Notes under the pieces: generated by a model | The model's input: only the letters and a program-made list of their open reading frames with translations | What the model was told of the DNA's origin: nothing | The model's database searches: none | From: Alphaproteobacteria bacterium | Lineage (GTDB): Bacteria; Pseudomonadota; Alphaproteobacteria; UBA8366; JADFVY01 | Direction of reading: 5' to 3' | NCBI GenBank assembly: GCA_029881615.1 | Contig: JAOUMF010000154.1 | Span: 1-5,805 of the forward strand | Length of the DNA: 5,805 bases | Shown here: positions 1-5,805 of the stretch, piece by piece | Position numbering within the stretch: the first letter of the stretch is position 1 | Layout: each line of letters starts with the position of its first letter | Made by a program: the position numbers and the translations under genes

Positions 1-87
1 GCCGCGAAATCAACCGGTAAACAGCTCACCCGTGGTAAGCTATGCCATTAGCAGGTTCCCAAGAGGAAGAAAGACGATATTACCGCC

Positions 88-543
88 ATGCGCATGATGC
101 GAACAATTTTCATATTGGGCACGATCGGCCTGATCCTGTCGCTGACGGCCGGCTGTTCCGCCCGGCAGAATACCCGGGGTAATCTGCCGACCAAAGATCA
201 GGTGGCGCTTATTACGCTGGGCGTGCATGGGCGCGAGGATGTGCGGACCGTACTCGGCGCGCCGTCGATCGTCAGCACATTCGATGAAAACATCTGGTAC
301 TATATCGGGCGGCGCACGTCGCAATATGCCTTCTTCAAACGCAGCGTGATCGAACAGCAGGTCCTGATCGTGCGCTTCGCGCCGGAAGGATCGGTACGCA
401 AGATCTCCCGGCTGGATAAATCGGACGGGCGCGAGATCGAACTGGTCGAACGCGAAACCCCATCGGCCGGCCGGCAACTGGGCCTGCTGGAACAGCTCTT
501 CGGCAATGTCGGACGTTTCTCCGGCAGTGAAGCAGGACAATAA
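88..543 (+). CDS. bamE: BamE/SmpA-OmlA-type outer-membrane assembly lipoprotein
   Basis: This 151-residue protein is likely the small lipoprotein of the BAM complex, which folds beta-barrel proteins into the outer membrane. A basic start and hydrophobic stretch (about residues 5-21) lead to a lipobox, LTAGC, with the acylated Cys at 23, so it should be exported and anchored facing the periplasm. The mature part has the family pattern: a GN motif at 31-32, a G...DVRTVLGAPS block near 48-60 and a WYYIG strand at 70-74. The C-terminal stretch QLFGNVGRF (about 136-144) resembles alphaproteobacterial members. The ATG at 88 is the first start after an in-frame TAG at 49; ATGs at 94 and 97 are alternatives. 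A GAGGAAG at 63-69 is rather far from the start for a ribosome-binding site. It converges with the PreA-like gene and shows no functional link to it. The family call is firm; the function is inferred from the family. Confidence 0.9.
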   Translation: MRMMRTIFILGTIGLILSLTAGCSARQNTRGNLPTKDQVALITLGVHGREDVRTVLGAPSIVSTFDENIWYYIGRRTSQYAFFKRSVIEQQVLIVRFAPEGSVRKISRLDKSDGREIELVERETPSAGRQLGLLEQLFGNVGRFSGSEAGQ

Positions 544-564
544 GACCAGCCTGATCGCCGGGTC

Positions 565-582
565 GCGCCGGCGAACCGGCGC
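565..582. terminator. GC-rich hairpin between convergent genes, possible bidirectional terminator
   Basis: A perfect 7-bp inverted repeat, GCGCCGG / CCGGCGC, encloses a four-base loop (CGAA on the plus strand, TTCG on the minus strand). It lies in the 45-bp gap between two converging genes, 22 nt past the bamE stop and 7 nt past the stop of the minus-strand gene. Position and symmetry suit a shared transcription end point. Neither side has a T-tract, so it is not a classical intrinsic terminator. It may instead protect 3' ends or act with Rho. Confidence 0.5.
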
Positions 583-588
583 CCTGCC

Positions 589-1932
589 CTACTCCGCCGC
601 CGGCTTGGCCCGCCCGACGGCCTTCTTGCCGATATGGTCGGGGTGGTTCCGTTCAGTCTGAAACTTCTTGTCCGTTTCATAGACGCCATCGGGAATACGA
701 AAATAACCTTCCGCGTAATGCGCATCCGTCGTCGGCTTCAGGCTTATGGATTCGAACGGGCAGACATCCAGACACATTTCACAGCCGATGCAATTGTCGG
801 TATGGACCTCGATGCGGCCCTCCGGCGATTGGCTCAGCGCCTCGTAGAAGCACATCTGGATACAGACGGTACAGCTGGGGTTCTTGCAGGTATCGTGATC
901 GACCACCGCATGGACCCGGTTGCGGGTGAACTGTTCGGAATAGTCCTTGGCCGCTTTCCGCGCGGCGATGCCATGCATCGAGGGGATATCGGGATAGCCA
1001 TGCGCATCCATGAAGCGCTCGATACCCTTGATGACGTTGGGCAGCCACTTGATACCCTTGATCATCAGCACCGAGCCGATTTGCACGATGCCGGCGCCGG
1101 TCATGATGAACTCGACCGCGTCCTTATGATCGAAAATACCGTTGGAACCGGAAATCGGGATGCCCAGTTCCTGGTGGATCTTGTGCACCCAACGCAAGGT
1201 CAGCGCCTTGGTCCAGGTGCCGCCGATGCCCGCCGGTCCCGCCAGTCGCGGCTCGCCGGTCTCGATATCGACCGCAAAGCCGGTATAGCGGTTGGTCGCC
1301 GTGACCGCCGCCGCGCCAGCCTGCTGGACCGCGCGCGCGACCTCCAGCACCGGCGCCTGGTCCGGGGTCAGCTTGACCATCACCGGAATATCCACCGCCT
1401 CGCAGACCCTGCGGGTCACTTCCGCCGCCACGTCGGGCACCTGGCCGATCATGCTGCCGCCATGGACACCGGGCATCATGGCCGGGTGCGGACAGCCGAA
1501 ATTCAGCTCCACCATGGGCAGGCCGCAATCCTCGATGGTGCGGCAAATATCGATCCAGCCGTCGATGTCCTTGGCCCCGGCGCTGCCGATCAGATGGGCG
1601 CCGCGCTCCGCCGCGTAAGCCTGGGTTTCCTTGAGATAGGGAATCCAGTCCTTGTAATAGGTGCTGGAATAGCCGGAGCGGCTGTAGAACACGAAGTCAC
1701 GGGGCACCTTGCCCTCGATGATATCCCCGTCCTGGTTCATGATGGCGTATTTGGAATTCTCGGTGAGGCGCGCCATGTCCTCGATATCGGTCAGCGTCTT
1801 GATGATCGCCCCGCCCGCGCCCGCGTCGAAGCACTGCTTCATCAATTGCGGACTGTTGGTCGGCTCCAGCGAGGCCACCACCATCGGGTTCTTGAATTTC
1901 AAACCGCAAAATTCGACTTCCAGCTTCGCCAC
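589..1932 (-). CDS. preA: PreA-like dihydropyrimidine/dihydroorotate dehydrogenase-family protein with two [4Fe-4S] motifs
   Basis: This cytoplasmic protein of 447 residues combines an FMN-binding TIM barrel of the dihydroorotate/dihydropyrimidine dehydrogenase family (about 1-310) with a C-terminal ferredoxin-like module (about 340-395). PreA pairs with the NADH-binding flavoprotein PreT to reduce uracil and thymine; no preT lies in the window. Visible barrel motifs are ELNFGCPHP (142-150), KLTPD (187-191), TATN (211-214) and VQIGS near 283-287. Cluster cysteines are 349, 354, 357, 361 (spacing x4, x2, x3) and 381, 384, 387, 391 (canonical, followed by Pro). The first motif is atypically spaced. 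The position of the mammalian catalytic Cys (CGQ) reads Ile in SMIGQ (160-164), so pyrimidine reduction is uncertain. I chose the GTG at 1932 because AAGGGG lies 8 nt upstream; a GTG at 1941 would add three residues but overlaps that site. It is transcribed divergently from the molybdenum-hydroxylase operon. Family sure, substrate not. Confidence 0.85.
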   Translation of the reverse strand: MAKLEVEFCGLKFKNPMVVASLEPTNSPQLMKQCFDAGAGGAIIKTLTDIEDMARLTENSKYAIMNQDGDIIEGKVPRDFVFYSRSGYSSTYYKDWIPYLKETQAYAAERGAHLIGSAGAKDIDGWIDICRTIEDCGLPMVELNFGCPHPAMMPGVHGGSMIGQVPDVAAEVTRRVCEAVDIPVMVKLTPDQAPVLEVARAVQQAGAAAVTATNRYTGFAVDIETGEPRLAGPAGIGGTWTKALTLRWVHKIHQELGIPISGSNGIFDHKDAVEFIMTGAGIVQIGSVLMIKGIKWLPNVIKGIERFMDAHGYPDIPSMHGIAARKAAKDYSEQFTRNRVHAVVDHDTCKNPSCTVCIQMCFYEALSQSPEGRIEVHTDNCIGCEMCLDVCPFESISLKPTTDAHYAEGYFRIPDGVYETDKKFQTERNHPDHIGKKAVGRAKPAAE

Positions 1933-1940
1933 AAAACGCA

Positions 1941-1946
1941 CCCCTT
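1941..1946 (-). promoter_or_regulatory. Shine-Dalgarno site that favours the inner GTG start
   Basis: On the minus strand AAGGGG is followed by 8 nt and then GTG at 1932-1930. The upstream GTG at 1941-1939 uses the last G of this motif as its own first base, leaving no room for a ribosome-binding site. The start at 1932 also gives the natural-looking N-terminus MAKLEVEF. Confidence 0.55.
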
Positions 1947-1963
1947 AATTCAACAATCCAGAT

Positions 1964-1987
1964 ATGTCCGGCTCAATGCCCAGACAT
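1964..1987 (-). promoter_or_regulatory. possible stem-loop in the leader of the PreA-like gene
   Basis: ATGTC (1964-1968) pairs with GACAT (1983-1987), and GGC (1970-1972) pairs with GCC (1978-1980) around a five-base loop, with a small internal bulge. It would lie in the predicted leader RNA of roughly 78 nt, about 18 nt before the ribosome-binding site. The stem is short and could be chance; no known riboswitch pattern is recognised. Confidence 0.2.
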
Positions 1988-2011
1988 GCTGAAGAATTCC
2001 ACATCAGTCAA

Positions 2012-2029
2012 TACTCAGTATACTGACTA
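2012..2029. promoter_or_regulatory. operator-like palindrome O1
   Basis: TCAGTATACTGA (2015-2026) is a perfect 12-bp palindrome. It extends to 18 bp, TA-C-TCAGTATACTGA-C-TA, with only the C/C pair unmatched. The GTATAC core is like operators of the FadR/FCD subgroup of GntR regulators, though TetR- or MarR-type proteins also bind sites of this size. It covers the -10 of the minus-strand promoter and lies upstream of the plus-strand promoter. No regulator gene is present in the window. Confidence 0.55.
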
Positions 2030-2043
2030 CCGGCTTTTGTCAA
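2017..2043 (-). promoter_or_regulatory. sigma70-type promoter for the PreA-like gene
   Basis: Read on the minus strand, a perfect TTGACA (2043 to 2038) is followed 15 nt later by TATACT (2022 to 2017), a five-of-six match to the -10 consensus. The 15-nt spacing is shorter than the optimum of 17, which suggests a weak or activator-helped promoter. Transcription would begin near 2010. The -10 lies entirely inside the palindrome at 2015-2026, so a protein bound there would block RNA polymerase. Confidence 0.5.
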
Positions 2044-2091
2044 TTCACGACGACCCATTGGGAGCATGTGCCACATTCACCCCTTTTCTCT

Positions 2092-2119
2092 TTGACAGCT
2101 TCAAAACCCTCAGCATACT
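2092..2119 (+). promoter_or_regulatory. sigma70-type promoter for the molybdenum-hydroxylase operon
   Basis: A perfect TTGACA at 2092-2097 is followed after 16 nt by CATACT (2114-2119), a four-of-six match to the -10 consensus. Transcription would start near 2126, leaving a leader of about 45 nt before the ATG at 2171. The -10 falls within the second copy of the operator-like motif. No strong Shine-Dalgarno sequence is visible just before 2171. Confidence 0.55.
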
Positions 2120-2122
2120 GTC
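2109..2122. promoter_or_regulatory. operator-like site O2, near-copy of O1
   Basis: CTCAGCATACTGTC matches the O1 sequence CTCAGTATACTGAC (2014-2027) at 12 of 14 positions; the two differences slightly spoil its symmetry. It overlaps the -10 of the operon promoter just as O1 overlaps the -10 of the divergent promoter. The centres of O1 and O2 are 95 bp apart, close to nine turns of B-DNA. It is likely a weaker site for the same regulator. Confidence 0.5.
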
Positions 2123-2170
2123 CATCGCCTCATCAAGGCAGAACGAACAACTGACGGTCCGGCCAGAACC

Positions 2171-4516
2171 ATGAGCGACAGCGGAATCGGCGCGCGCGTC
2201 AAGCGCAAGGAGGACGAGCGGCACCTGCATGGACGCGGGCGGTTCGTATCCGACATCCTGCTGCCCAACATGCATGACGTGGCCTTCCTGCGTAGCCCGC
2301 TGGCCCACGGCCGCATACGCGGCATTGAAATTCCCGACGATCTGAAGTCCCGTGTTTATACGGCCGGCGATCTGGATGGCGTCGAGCCGATTCGCGCGGT
2401 AGCGACCGTGCCGGGGTTCAAGGCGTCCGACTACCCGCCGCTGGCAACCGGCAAGGTTCGCTACGCTGGCGAGGCGATGGCCATGTGCGTCGCCAAAACC
2501 CGCGCCGAGGCCGAGGATATGGTCGATCTGGTCCGGCCCGACATCGAGGAATTGCCGGCGGTCTGCGATATCGACGCGGCGGTGCAGCCGGGTAGCGCGC
2601 TGGTGCATGACGACTGGGGCGACAACCTGTTCCTCGATACCGTCGTCGGCGGAGACATGGGCGACCTGGAGAAAACGGCGCCGGTGATCGTCGAACGCGA
2701 ATACAAGATGGCCCGCCAGGCGATGAACCCCATGGAAGGCAAGGCCGTGCTGGCCCATTGGGACGACACCGCCAGCCAGCTTGTGGTCTATACCTCCACC
2801 CAGGTGCCGCACGCCATCCGGTCTGGCCTGTCCATGTGCCTTGGCTTGCCAGAGGCAAAAATCCGCGTCATCGCGCCCGACGTGGGCGGCGGCTTCGGCT
2901 ATAAATGCGTGCTGCAGCCCGAGGAAATCTGCGTCGCCTGGCTGGCGATGAAGCGCCGCCATCCGGTGCGCTGGATCGAGGACCGCCGCGAACATCTTAC
3001 CGCCGGCGCCAATACCCGCGAACATTATTACAAGATCAAGGCCTACGCCGACGAGCGCGGCAAACTGCTGGGGCTGGACGCGACCGTAACCATCAGCGTC
3101 GGCGCATATTCGGTCTGGCCCTTCACGGCCGTGATCGAGGCCGGCCAGGCCGGCGGCAACCTGCCGGGGCCATACGTTTTCGACAAATACCGCTGCCGCA
3201 CCGTATCGGTCGCCACCAACAAGCCGCCCTTCACGCCCTATCGCGGGGTGGCACGGCCCGGCGTCTGCTTCGCCATGGATTTGACCATCGACGCGGTTGC
3301 GCGCGAGGTCGGGCGCGAACCCCACGAGGTACGGGCGGAAAATCTGGTCCAGCCGGAACAGATGCCCTTCACCAATATCACCAACAAATATTACGACAGC
3401 GGCGACTTCCCCGCCGGCGTTCACGAGGCGGTGGAAAAGATCGACGTGGCCGCCGTCCGCAAGCGCCAGAAAGCGGGTGAACCCGATGGCCGTCTGATTG
3501 GCCTCGGCTTTGCGACCTATGTGGAGCAAACCGCCCATGGCCGTCCGGTTTTCGGCGCCTGGGGCATCGCCGTGGTACCCGGCTACGAAAATGCATCGGT
3601 GAAGCTGACCGCCGATGGCGGGCTGGAAATCCGCGTCGGCGTGCAGAGCCACGGCCAGGGCATGGAAACCACGCTCGCCCAGATCGCCAGTTCGGAACTC
3701 GGCATACCCATTGATCGCATCTCGGTGATCCATGGCGACACCGGCACGACGCCATTTTCCACCGGCACCTACGCCTCTCGCGGCATCGTCATGGCCGGCG
3801 GCGCGGTGGCGACCGCCTGCCGCGAGCTGATCCCGCGCATGGCGCCGATCGCCGCCCATTTCCTGCAATGCAAGGCCGGTGAGGTGCGGCTGGAAGACGG
3901 CATGATGAAGGGCCCTTCCGGCGAGGTCCCGCTGGCCGATATCGGCCGCGCCTGGTATCTGCGCCCCGACCAGTTGCCCGAGAAAGTGAACGAAGGCGGG
4001 CTGGAAGTGGTGATGGGTTACAAGCCCGGCATCGAGACCGGCGTATTCGGTTACGCGACGCACGCCGCCCTGGTGGCGGTCGACCCCGCGCTGGGTTCCG
4101 TGGAAATCCTGGATTACGTGATCGTCGAGGATTGCGGCACGCTGATCAACCCGATGGTCGTGGAAGGCCAGACCTATGGCGGCGCGGCCCAGGGCATCGG
4201 CACCGCGCTTTACGAGGAAATGCCCTATTCGCCGCAAGGCCAGCCGCTGGCCTCGACCCTGGCGGATTATATCCTGCCGGGCCCGACCGAGGTGCCGCGC
4301 ATTCGCATCTATCATACCGAGACTCCCTCGCCCCATACCAGTCACGGCCAGAAGGGCGTCGGCGAGGGTGGCGCGATCGCGCCCCAGGCGGCCATCGGCA
4401 ACGCCATCAACGATGCGCTAAAGCCGCTGGGCGCCGAGGTCGGCGAGGCCCCGATGACGCCGCACCGCATTCTCGATGCGATTTCCGCGGCCAGGACGAA
4501 GGCGACAGCGCAATGA
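2171..4516 (+). CDS. xanthine dehydrogenase/CoxL-family molybdopterin-binding large subunit
   Basis: This 781-residue cytoplasmic protein (no signal peptide) should be the catalytic subunit of a molybdenum hydroxylase, inserting water-derived oxygen into a substrate and passing electrons to the FAD and [2Fe-2S] subunits encoded next. The N-terminal aldehyde oxidase/xanthine dehydrogenase a/b hammerhead domain covers about 15-135; the molybdopterin-binding domains follow. Cofactor motifs include DVGGGFGYK (237-245), SHGQGMET (493-500, with Met where His is usual) and GTYASRG (532-538). The catalytic Glu is E732 in GVGEGG. The active-site loop reads PYRGVARP (356-363), not the Cys-containing AYRCSFR loop of CO dehydrogenase, so CO is excluded as a likely substrate. 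The segment NPMEGKAVLA (186-195) replaces the commoner PMEPRG. The ATG at 2171 gives the family's usual N-terminus, MSDSGIGARVKRKEDER. Its stop overlaps the next start as ATGA. Family and role are clear; substrate cannot be read. Confidence 0.9.
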   Translation: MSDSGIGARVKRKEDERHLHGRGRFVSDILLPNMHDVAFLRSPLAHGRIRGIEIPDDLKSRVYTAGDLDGVEPIRAVATVPGFKASDYPPLATGKVRYAGEAMAMCVAKTRAEAEDMVDLVRPDIEELPAVCDIDAAVQPGSALVHDDWGDNLFLDTVVGGDMGDLEKTAPVIVEREYKMARQAMNPMEGKAVLAHWDDTASQLVVYTSTQVPHAIRSGLSMCLGLPEAKIRVIAPDVGGGFGYKCVLQPEEICVAWLAMKRRHPVRWIEDRREHLTAGANTREHYYKIKAYADERGKLLGLDATVTISVGAYSVWPFTAVIEAGQAGGNLPGPYVFDKYRCRTVSVATNKPPFTPYRGVARPGVCFAMDLTIDAVAREVGREPHEVRAENLVQPEQMPFTNITNKYYDSGDFPAGVHEAVEKIDVAAVRKRQKAGEPDGRLIGLGFATYVEQTAHGRPVFGAWGIAVVPGYENASVKLTADGGLEIRVGVQSHGQGMETTLAQIASSELGIPIDRISVIHGDTGTTPFSTGTYASRGIVMAGGAVATACRELIPRMAPIAAHFLQCKAGEVRLEDGMMKGPSGEVPLADIGRAWYLRPDQLPEKVNEGGLEVVMGYKPGIETGVFGYATHAALVAVDPALGSVEILDYVIVEDCGTLINPMVVEGQTYGGAAQGIGTALYEEMPYSPQGQPLASTLADYILPGPTEVPRIRIYHTETPSPHTSHGQKGVGEGGAIAPQAAIGNAINDALKPLGAEVGEAPMTPHRILDAISAARTKATAQ

Positions 4517-5328
4517 AAGCGGCGAAATTCGATTACGAAGTGCCGGCCAGTCTCGACGAGGCGCTGGCCAGTCTGGCCGAAAATGGCGGCAAGATCGTAT
4601 CGGGCGGCCAGTCCATGGGCCCGATGCTGAACATGCGGCTGGCGACGCCCGACCTGTTGATCGATCTGCGGCGCCTGCCCGAACTGACCGGATACAGCCA
4701 GGATGGCGGCAAGCTGGTCATCGGCGCGGCGGTCACCCACGCGCAGATCGAGGACGGCGCCCTGCCCGACGCGACGCGGGGCATGATGGCGTCCGTCGCT
4801 TCCAACATCGCCTACCGGCCCGTGCGCACCCGCGGCACCATTGGCGGCAGCCTGTGCCACGCCGACCCCGCCGCCGACTGGCCCAGCGCGCTGACGGCGC
4901 TGGGGGCGACACTGGTGATCGCCGGCAAAGGCGCCACGCGGCGCATCGGTATCGATGACTTCATGCTGGGCGCCTTCGCGACGGCGCTCAACGAGGGCGA
5001 GGTGCTGATCGCCGTCGAGGTTCCCGTGCTGTCCGACGCCGCGCGCTGGGGTTATTACAAGTTCTGCCGCAAGACCGGCGAATTCGCCGAGGCAATATGT
5101 GGCGTCGTGTTCGACCCGGCCGGCAACATCCGCCGCGTGGTTCTGGGCGCGCTGGGCGGCGCGCCGAAACGGCTGAGTGCGTTGGAAAACAGGCTTGGCG
5201 ATGGCCCCCCCGGTGACGACGAAATCGCCGCCGCCATCGATGCGCTGGGCATTGCGTTCGAACCGGCCCAGAGGGTCATGCACAACACGGCGGTCAAACG
5301 CGCGATGCAACAGGCTTTCGGCTCATGA
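4513..5328 (+). CDS. FAD-binding medium subunit of the molybdenum hydroxylase (CoxM/XDH family)
   Basis: This 271-residue protein is the flavin subunit that takes electrons from the [2Fe-2S] clusters and passes them to an external acceptor. The two FAD-binding motifs of the CoxM family are clear: SGGQSMGPMLNMRLA (30-44) and TIGGSLCHADPAADWP (109-124). The N-terminal two thirds form the PCMH-type FAD domain; from about 176 onward is the CO dehydrogenase flavoprotein C-terminal domain. It is slightly short for the family (usually about 280-300 residues) but no motif is missing. It has no cluster-binding Cys set like that of 4-hydroxybenzoyl-CoA reductase. The start at 4513 overlaps the large-subunit stop as ATGA, with AAGG 10 nt upstream; the frame is open further upstream inside the large-subunit gene, but those starts would give a non-homologous extension. 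It ends in another ATGA overlap with the small-subunit gene, implying translational coupling. Confidence 0.9.
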   Translation: MKAAKFDYEVPASLDEALASLAENGGKIVSGGQSMGPMLNMRLATPDLLIDLRRLPELTGYSQDGGKLVIGAAVTHAQIEDGALPDATRGMMASVASNIAYRPVRTRGTIGGSLCHADPAADWPSALTALGATLVIAGKGATRRIGIDDFMLGAFATALNEGEVLIAVEVPVLSDAARWGYYKFCRKTGEFAEAICGVVFDPAGNIRRVVLGALGGAPKRLSALENRLGDGPPGDDEIAAAIDALGIAFEPAQRVMHNTAVKRAMQQAFGS

Positions 5329-5805
5329 AAACCATAACGCTTACCGTCAATGGCGAGAAGATCACCGCCGCCGTGGAACCGCGCACCCATCTGGGCGATT
5401 TCCTGCGTGGCCATATGCAGCTGACCGGCACCCATCTGGGCTGCGAACATGGGGTTTGCGGCGCCTGCACGGTGTTGATAGACGGCGCGCCCGCGCGGTC
5501 CTGCATCAATTACGCAGTCGCCTGCGACGGGCAGGAGATCACCACCATCGAAGGCTTCGGCGACGATATCCTGATGAACCGCCTGCGCCGCGCCTTCAAC
5601 GACAATCACGCGCTGCAATGCGGTTTCTGCACACCGGGGCAACTGGTCTCGGCGCGCGATCTACTGGTGCGGCTGGACGACCCGGACGAGGCCCGTATCC
5701 GCAAGGAAATGAGCGCCAATCTGTGCCGCTGCACCGGCTATATGGGCATCGTCAATTCGGTGATCGAAGTGTTCGCCGACAAGGACCCGGCCCTTCTCGA
5801 AGCGC
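5325..5805 (+). CDS. [2Fe-2S] small subunit of the molybdenum hydroxylase (CoxS/XDH family), 3' end cut off
   Basis: The reading frame runs open from the ATG at 5325 to the window edge, giving 160 residues with no stop. It encodes the electron-transfer subunit linking the molybdenum centre to FAD. The plant-type ferredoxin domain has Cys 40, 45, 48 and 60 (CEHGVCGAC, then C after 11 residues). The helical second domain has Cys 99 and 102 (CGFCTPG) and 134 and 136 (CRCTGY), so all eight ligands for two [2Fe-2S] clusters are present. Family members are usually about 150-170 residues, so only a few residues are probably missing. It starts within the medium-subunit stop (ATGA), completing the large-medium-small order; CO dehydrogenase operons typically run medium-small-large. 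There is no twin-arginine signal, so the complex should be cytoplasmic and not periplasmic like some aldehyde oxidoreductases. Confidence 0.92.
   Translation, partial: MKTITLTVNGEKITAAVEPRTHLGDFLRGHMQLTGTHLGCEHGVCGACTVLIDGAPARSCINYAVACDGQEITTIEGFGDDILMNRLRRAFNDNHALQCGFCTPGQLVSARDLLVRLDDPDEARIRKEMSANLCRCTGYMGIVNSVIEVFADKDPALLEA

Noticed and set aside
18..46. A possible bamE promoter, TAAACA - 17 nt - TATGCC
   Set aside because: The -35 matches four of six and the -10 only three of six, which is too weak to call. The spacing and position are reasonable, so it is only a note.
1..87. Search for an upstream gene at the left edge
   Set aside because: The stretch is too short to support a gene. 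In many alphaproteobacteria a ubiquinol-cytochrome c chaperone gene lies divergent to bamE, but nothing here shows it.
634..1992. A 452-codon plus-strand open frame opposite the PreA-like gene
   Set aside because: Low-complexity Arg/His/Asp/Ala-rich translation, running through the divergent promoter region; the minus-strand protein has full family motifs.
2054..2062. Short palindrome CCCATTGGG midway between the two promoters
   Set aside because: Four-base arms are expected by chance. Its place near -68 of the operon promoter would suit an activator, but nothing else supports it.
1986..2174. A 62-codon plus-strand frame across the intergenic region
   Set aside because: It spans both promoters and operator sites and has no plausible ribosome-binding site or family resemblance.
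2045..4345. A 766-codon open frame antisense to the molybdenum-hydroxylase large subunit
   Set aside because: Its translation is rich in Gly, His, Arg and Ala with no recognisable domain, as expected for the reverse of a GC-rich gene. The opposite strand encodes a clear enzyme with all its motifs.
2171..5805. CO dehydrogenase (coxMSL) as identity of the operon
   Set aside because: The order is large-medium-small and the AYRCSFR active-site loop is replaced by PYRGVARP without Cys.

Overview
The window is GC-rich chromosomal DNA that looks alphaproteobacterial, probably from a Rhodospirillales-like or related lineage. I infer this from the BamE-type lipoprotein and the style of the molybdenum-hydroxylase proteins; no database search was possible. 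It has four complete genes, one gene cut by the right edge, and a compact divergent control region. I see no mobile elements, RNA genes or CRISPR.

Left part (1-588): a BamE-type outer-membrane assembly lipoprotein gene reads rightwards. A GC-rich hairpin separates it from a convergent gene, so it looks like a housekeeping neighbour and not part of the system to its right.

Middle (589-1932, minus strand): a PreA-like enzyme with a dihydroorotate/dihydropyrimidine-dehydrogenase-type FMN barrel and a C-terminal module for two [4Fe-4S] clusters. Its usual flavin partner PreT is not in the window. The residue where mammalian dihydropyrimidine dehydrogenase has its catalytic Cys appears to be Ile, and the first Fe-S motif has unusual spacing, so the substrate may not be uracil or thymine.

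Right part (2171 to the edge, plus strand): a three-gene operon in large-medium-small order for a xanthine dehydrogenase/CoxL-family hydroxylase (molybdenum cofactor subunit, FAD subunit, 2x[2Fe-2S] subunit). Both junctions are ATGA overlaps. The large subunit lacks the CO dehydrogenase active-site Cys loop, so this is not a CO dehydrogenase; the substrate is unknown.

The most notable feature is the 229-bp intergenic region. Each divergent transcription unit has a promoter with a perfect TTGACA -35. A near-identical operator-like motif, CTCAG(T/C)ATACTG, lies over each -10 element, and the copies are 95 bp apart, close to nine helical turns. This suggests one regulator, possibly GntR-type from the GTATAC core, that silences both units together, perhaps by looping. 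It ties the PreA-like reductase and the molybdenum hydroxylase into one inducible pathway, plausibly hydroxylation then ring reduction of an N-heterocyclic or aromatic compound.
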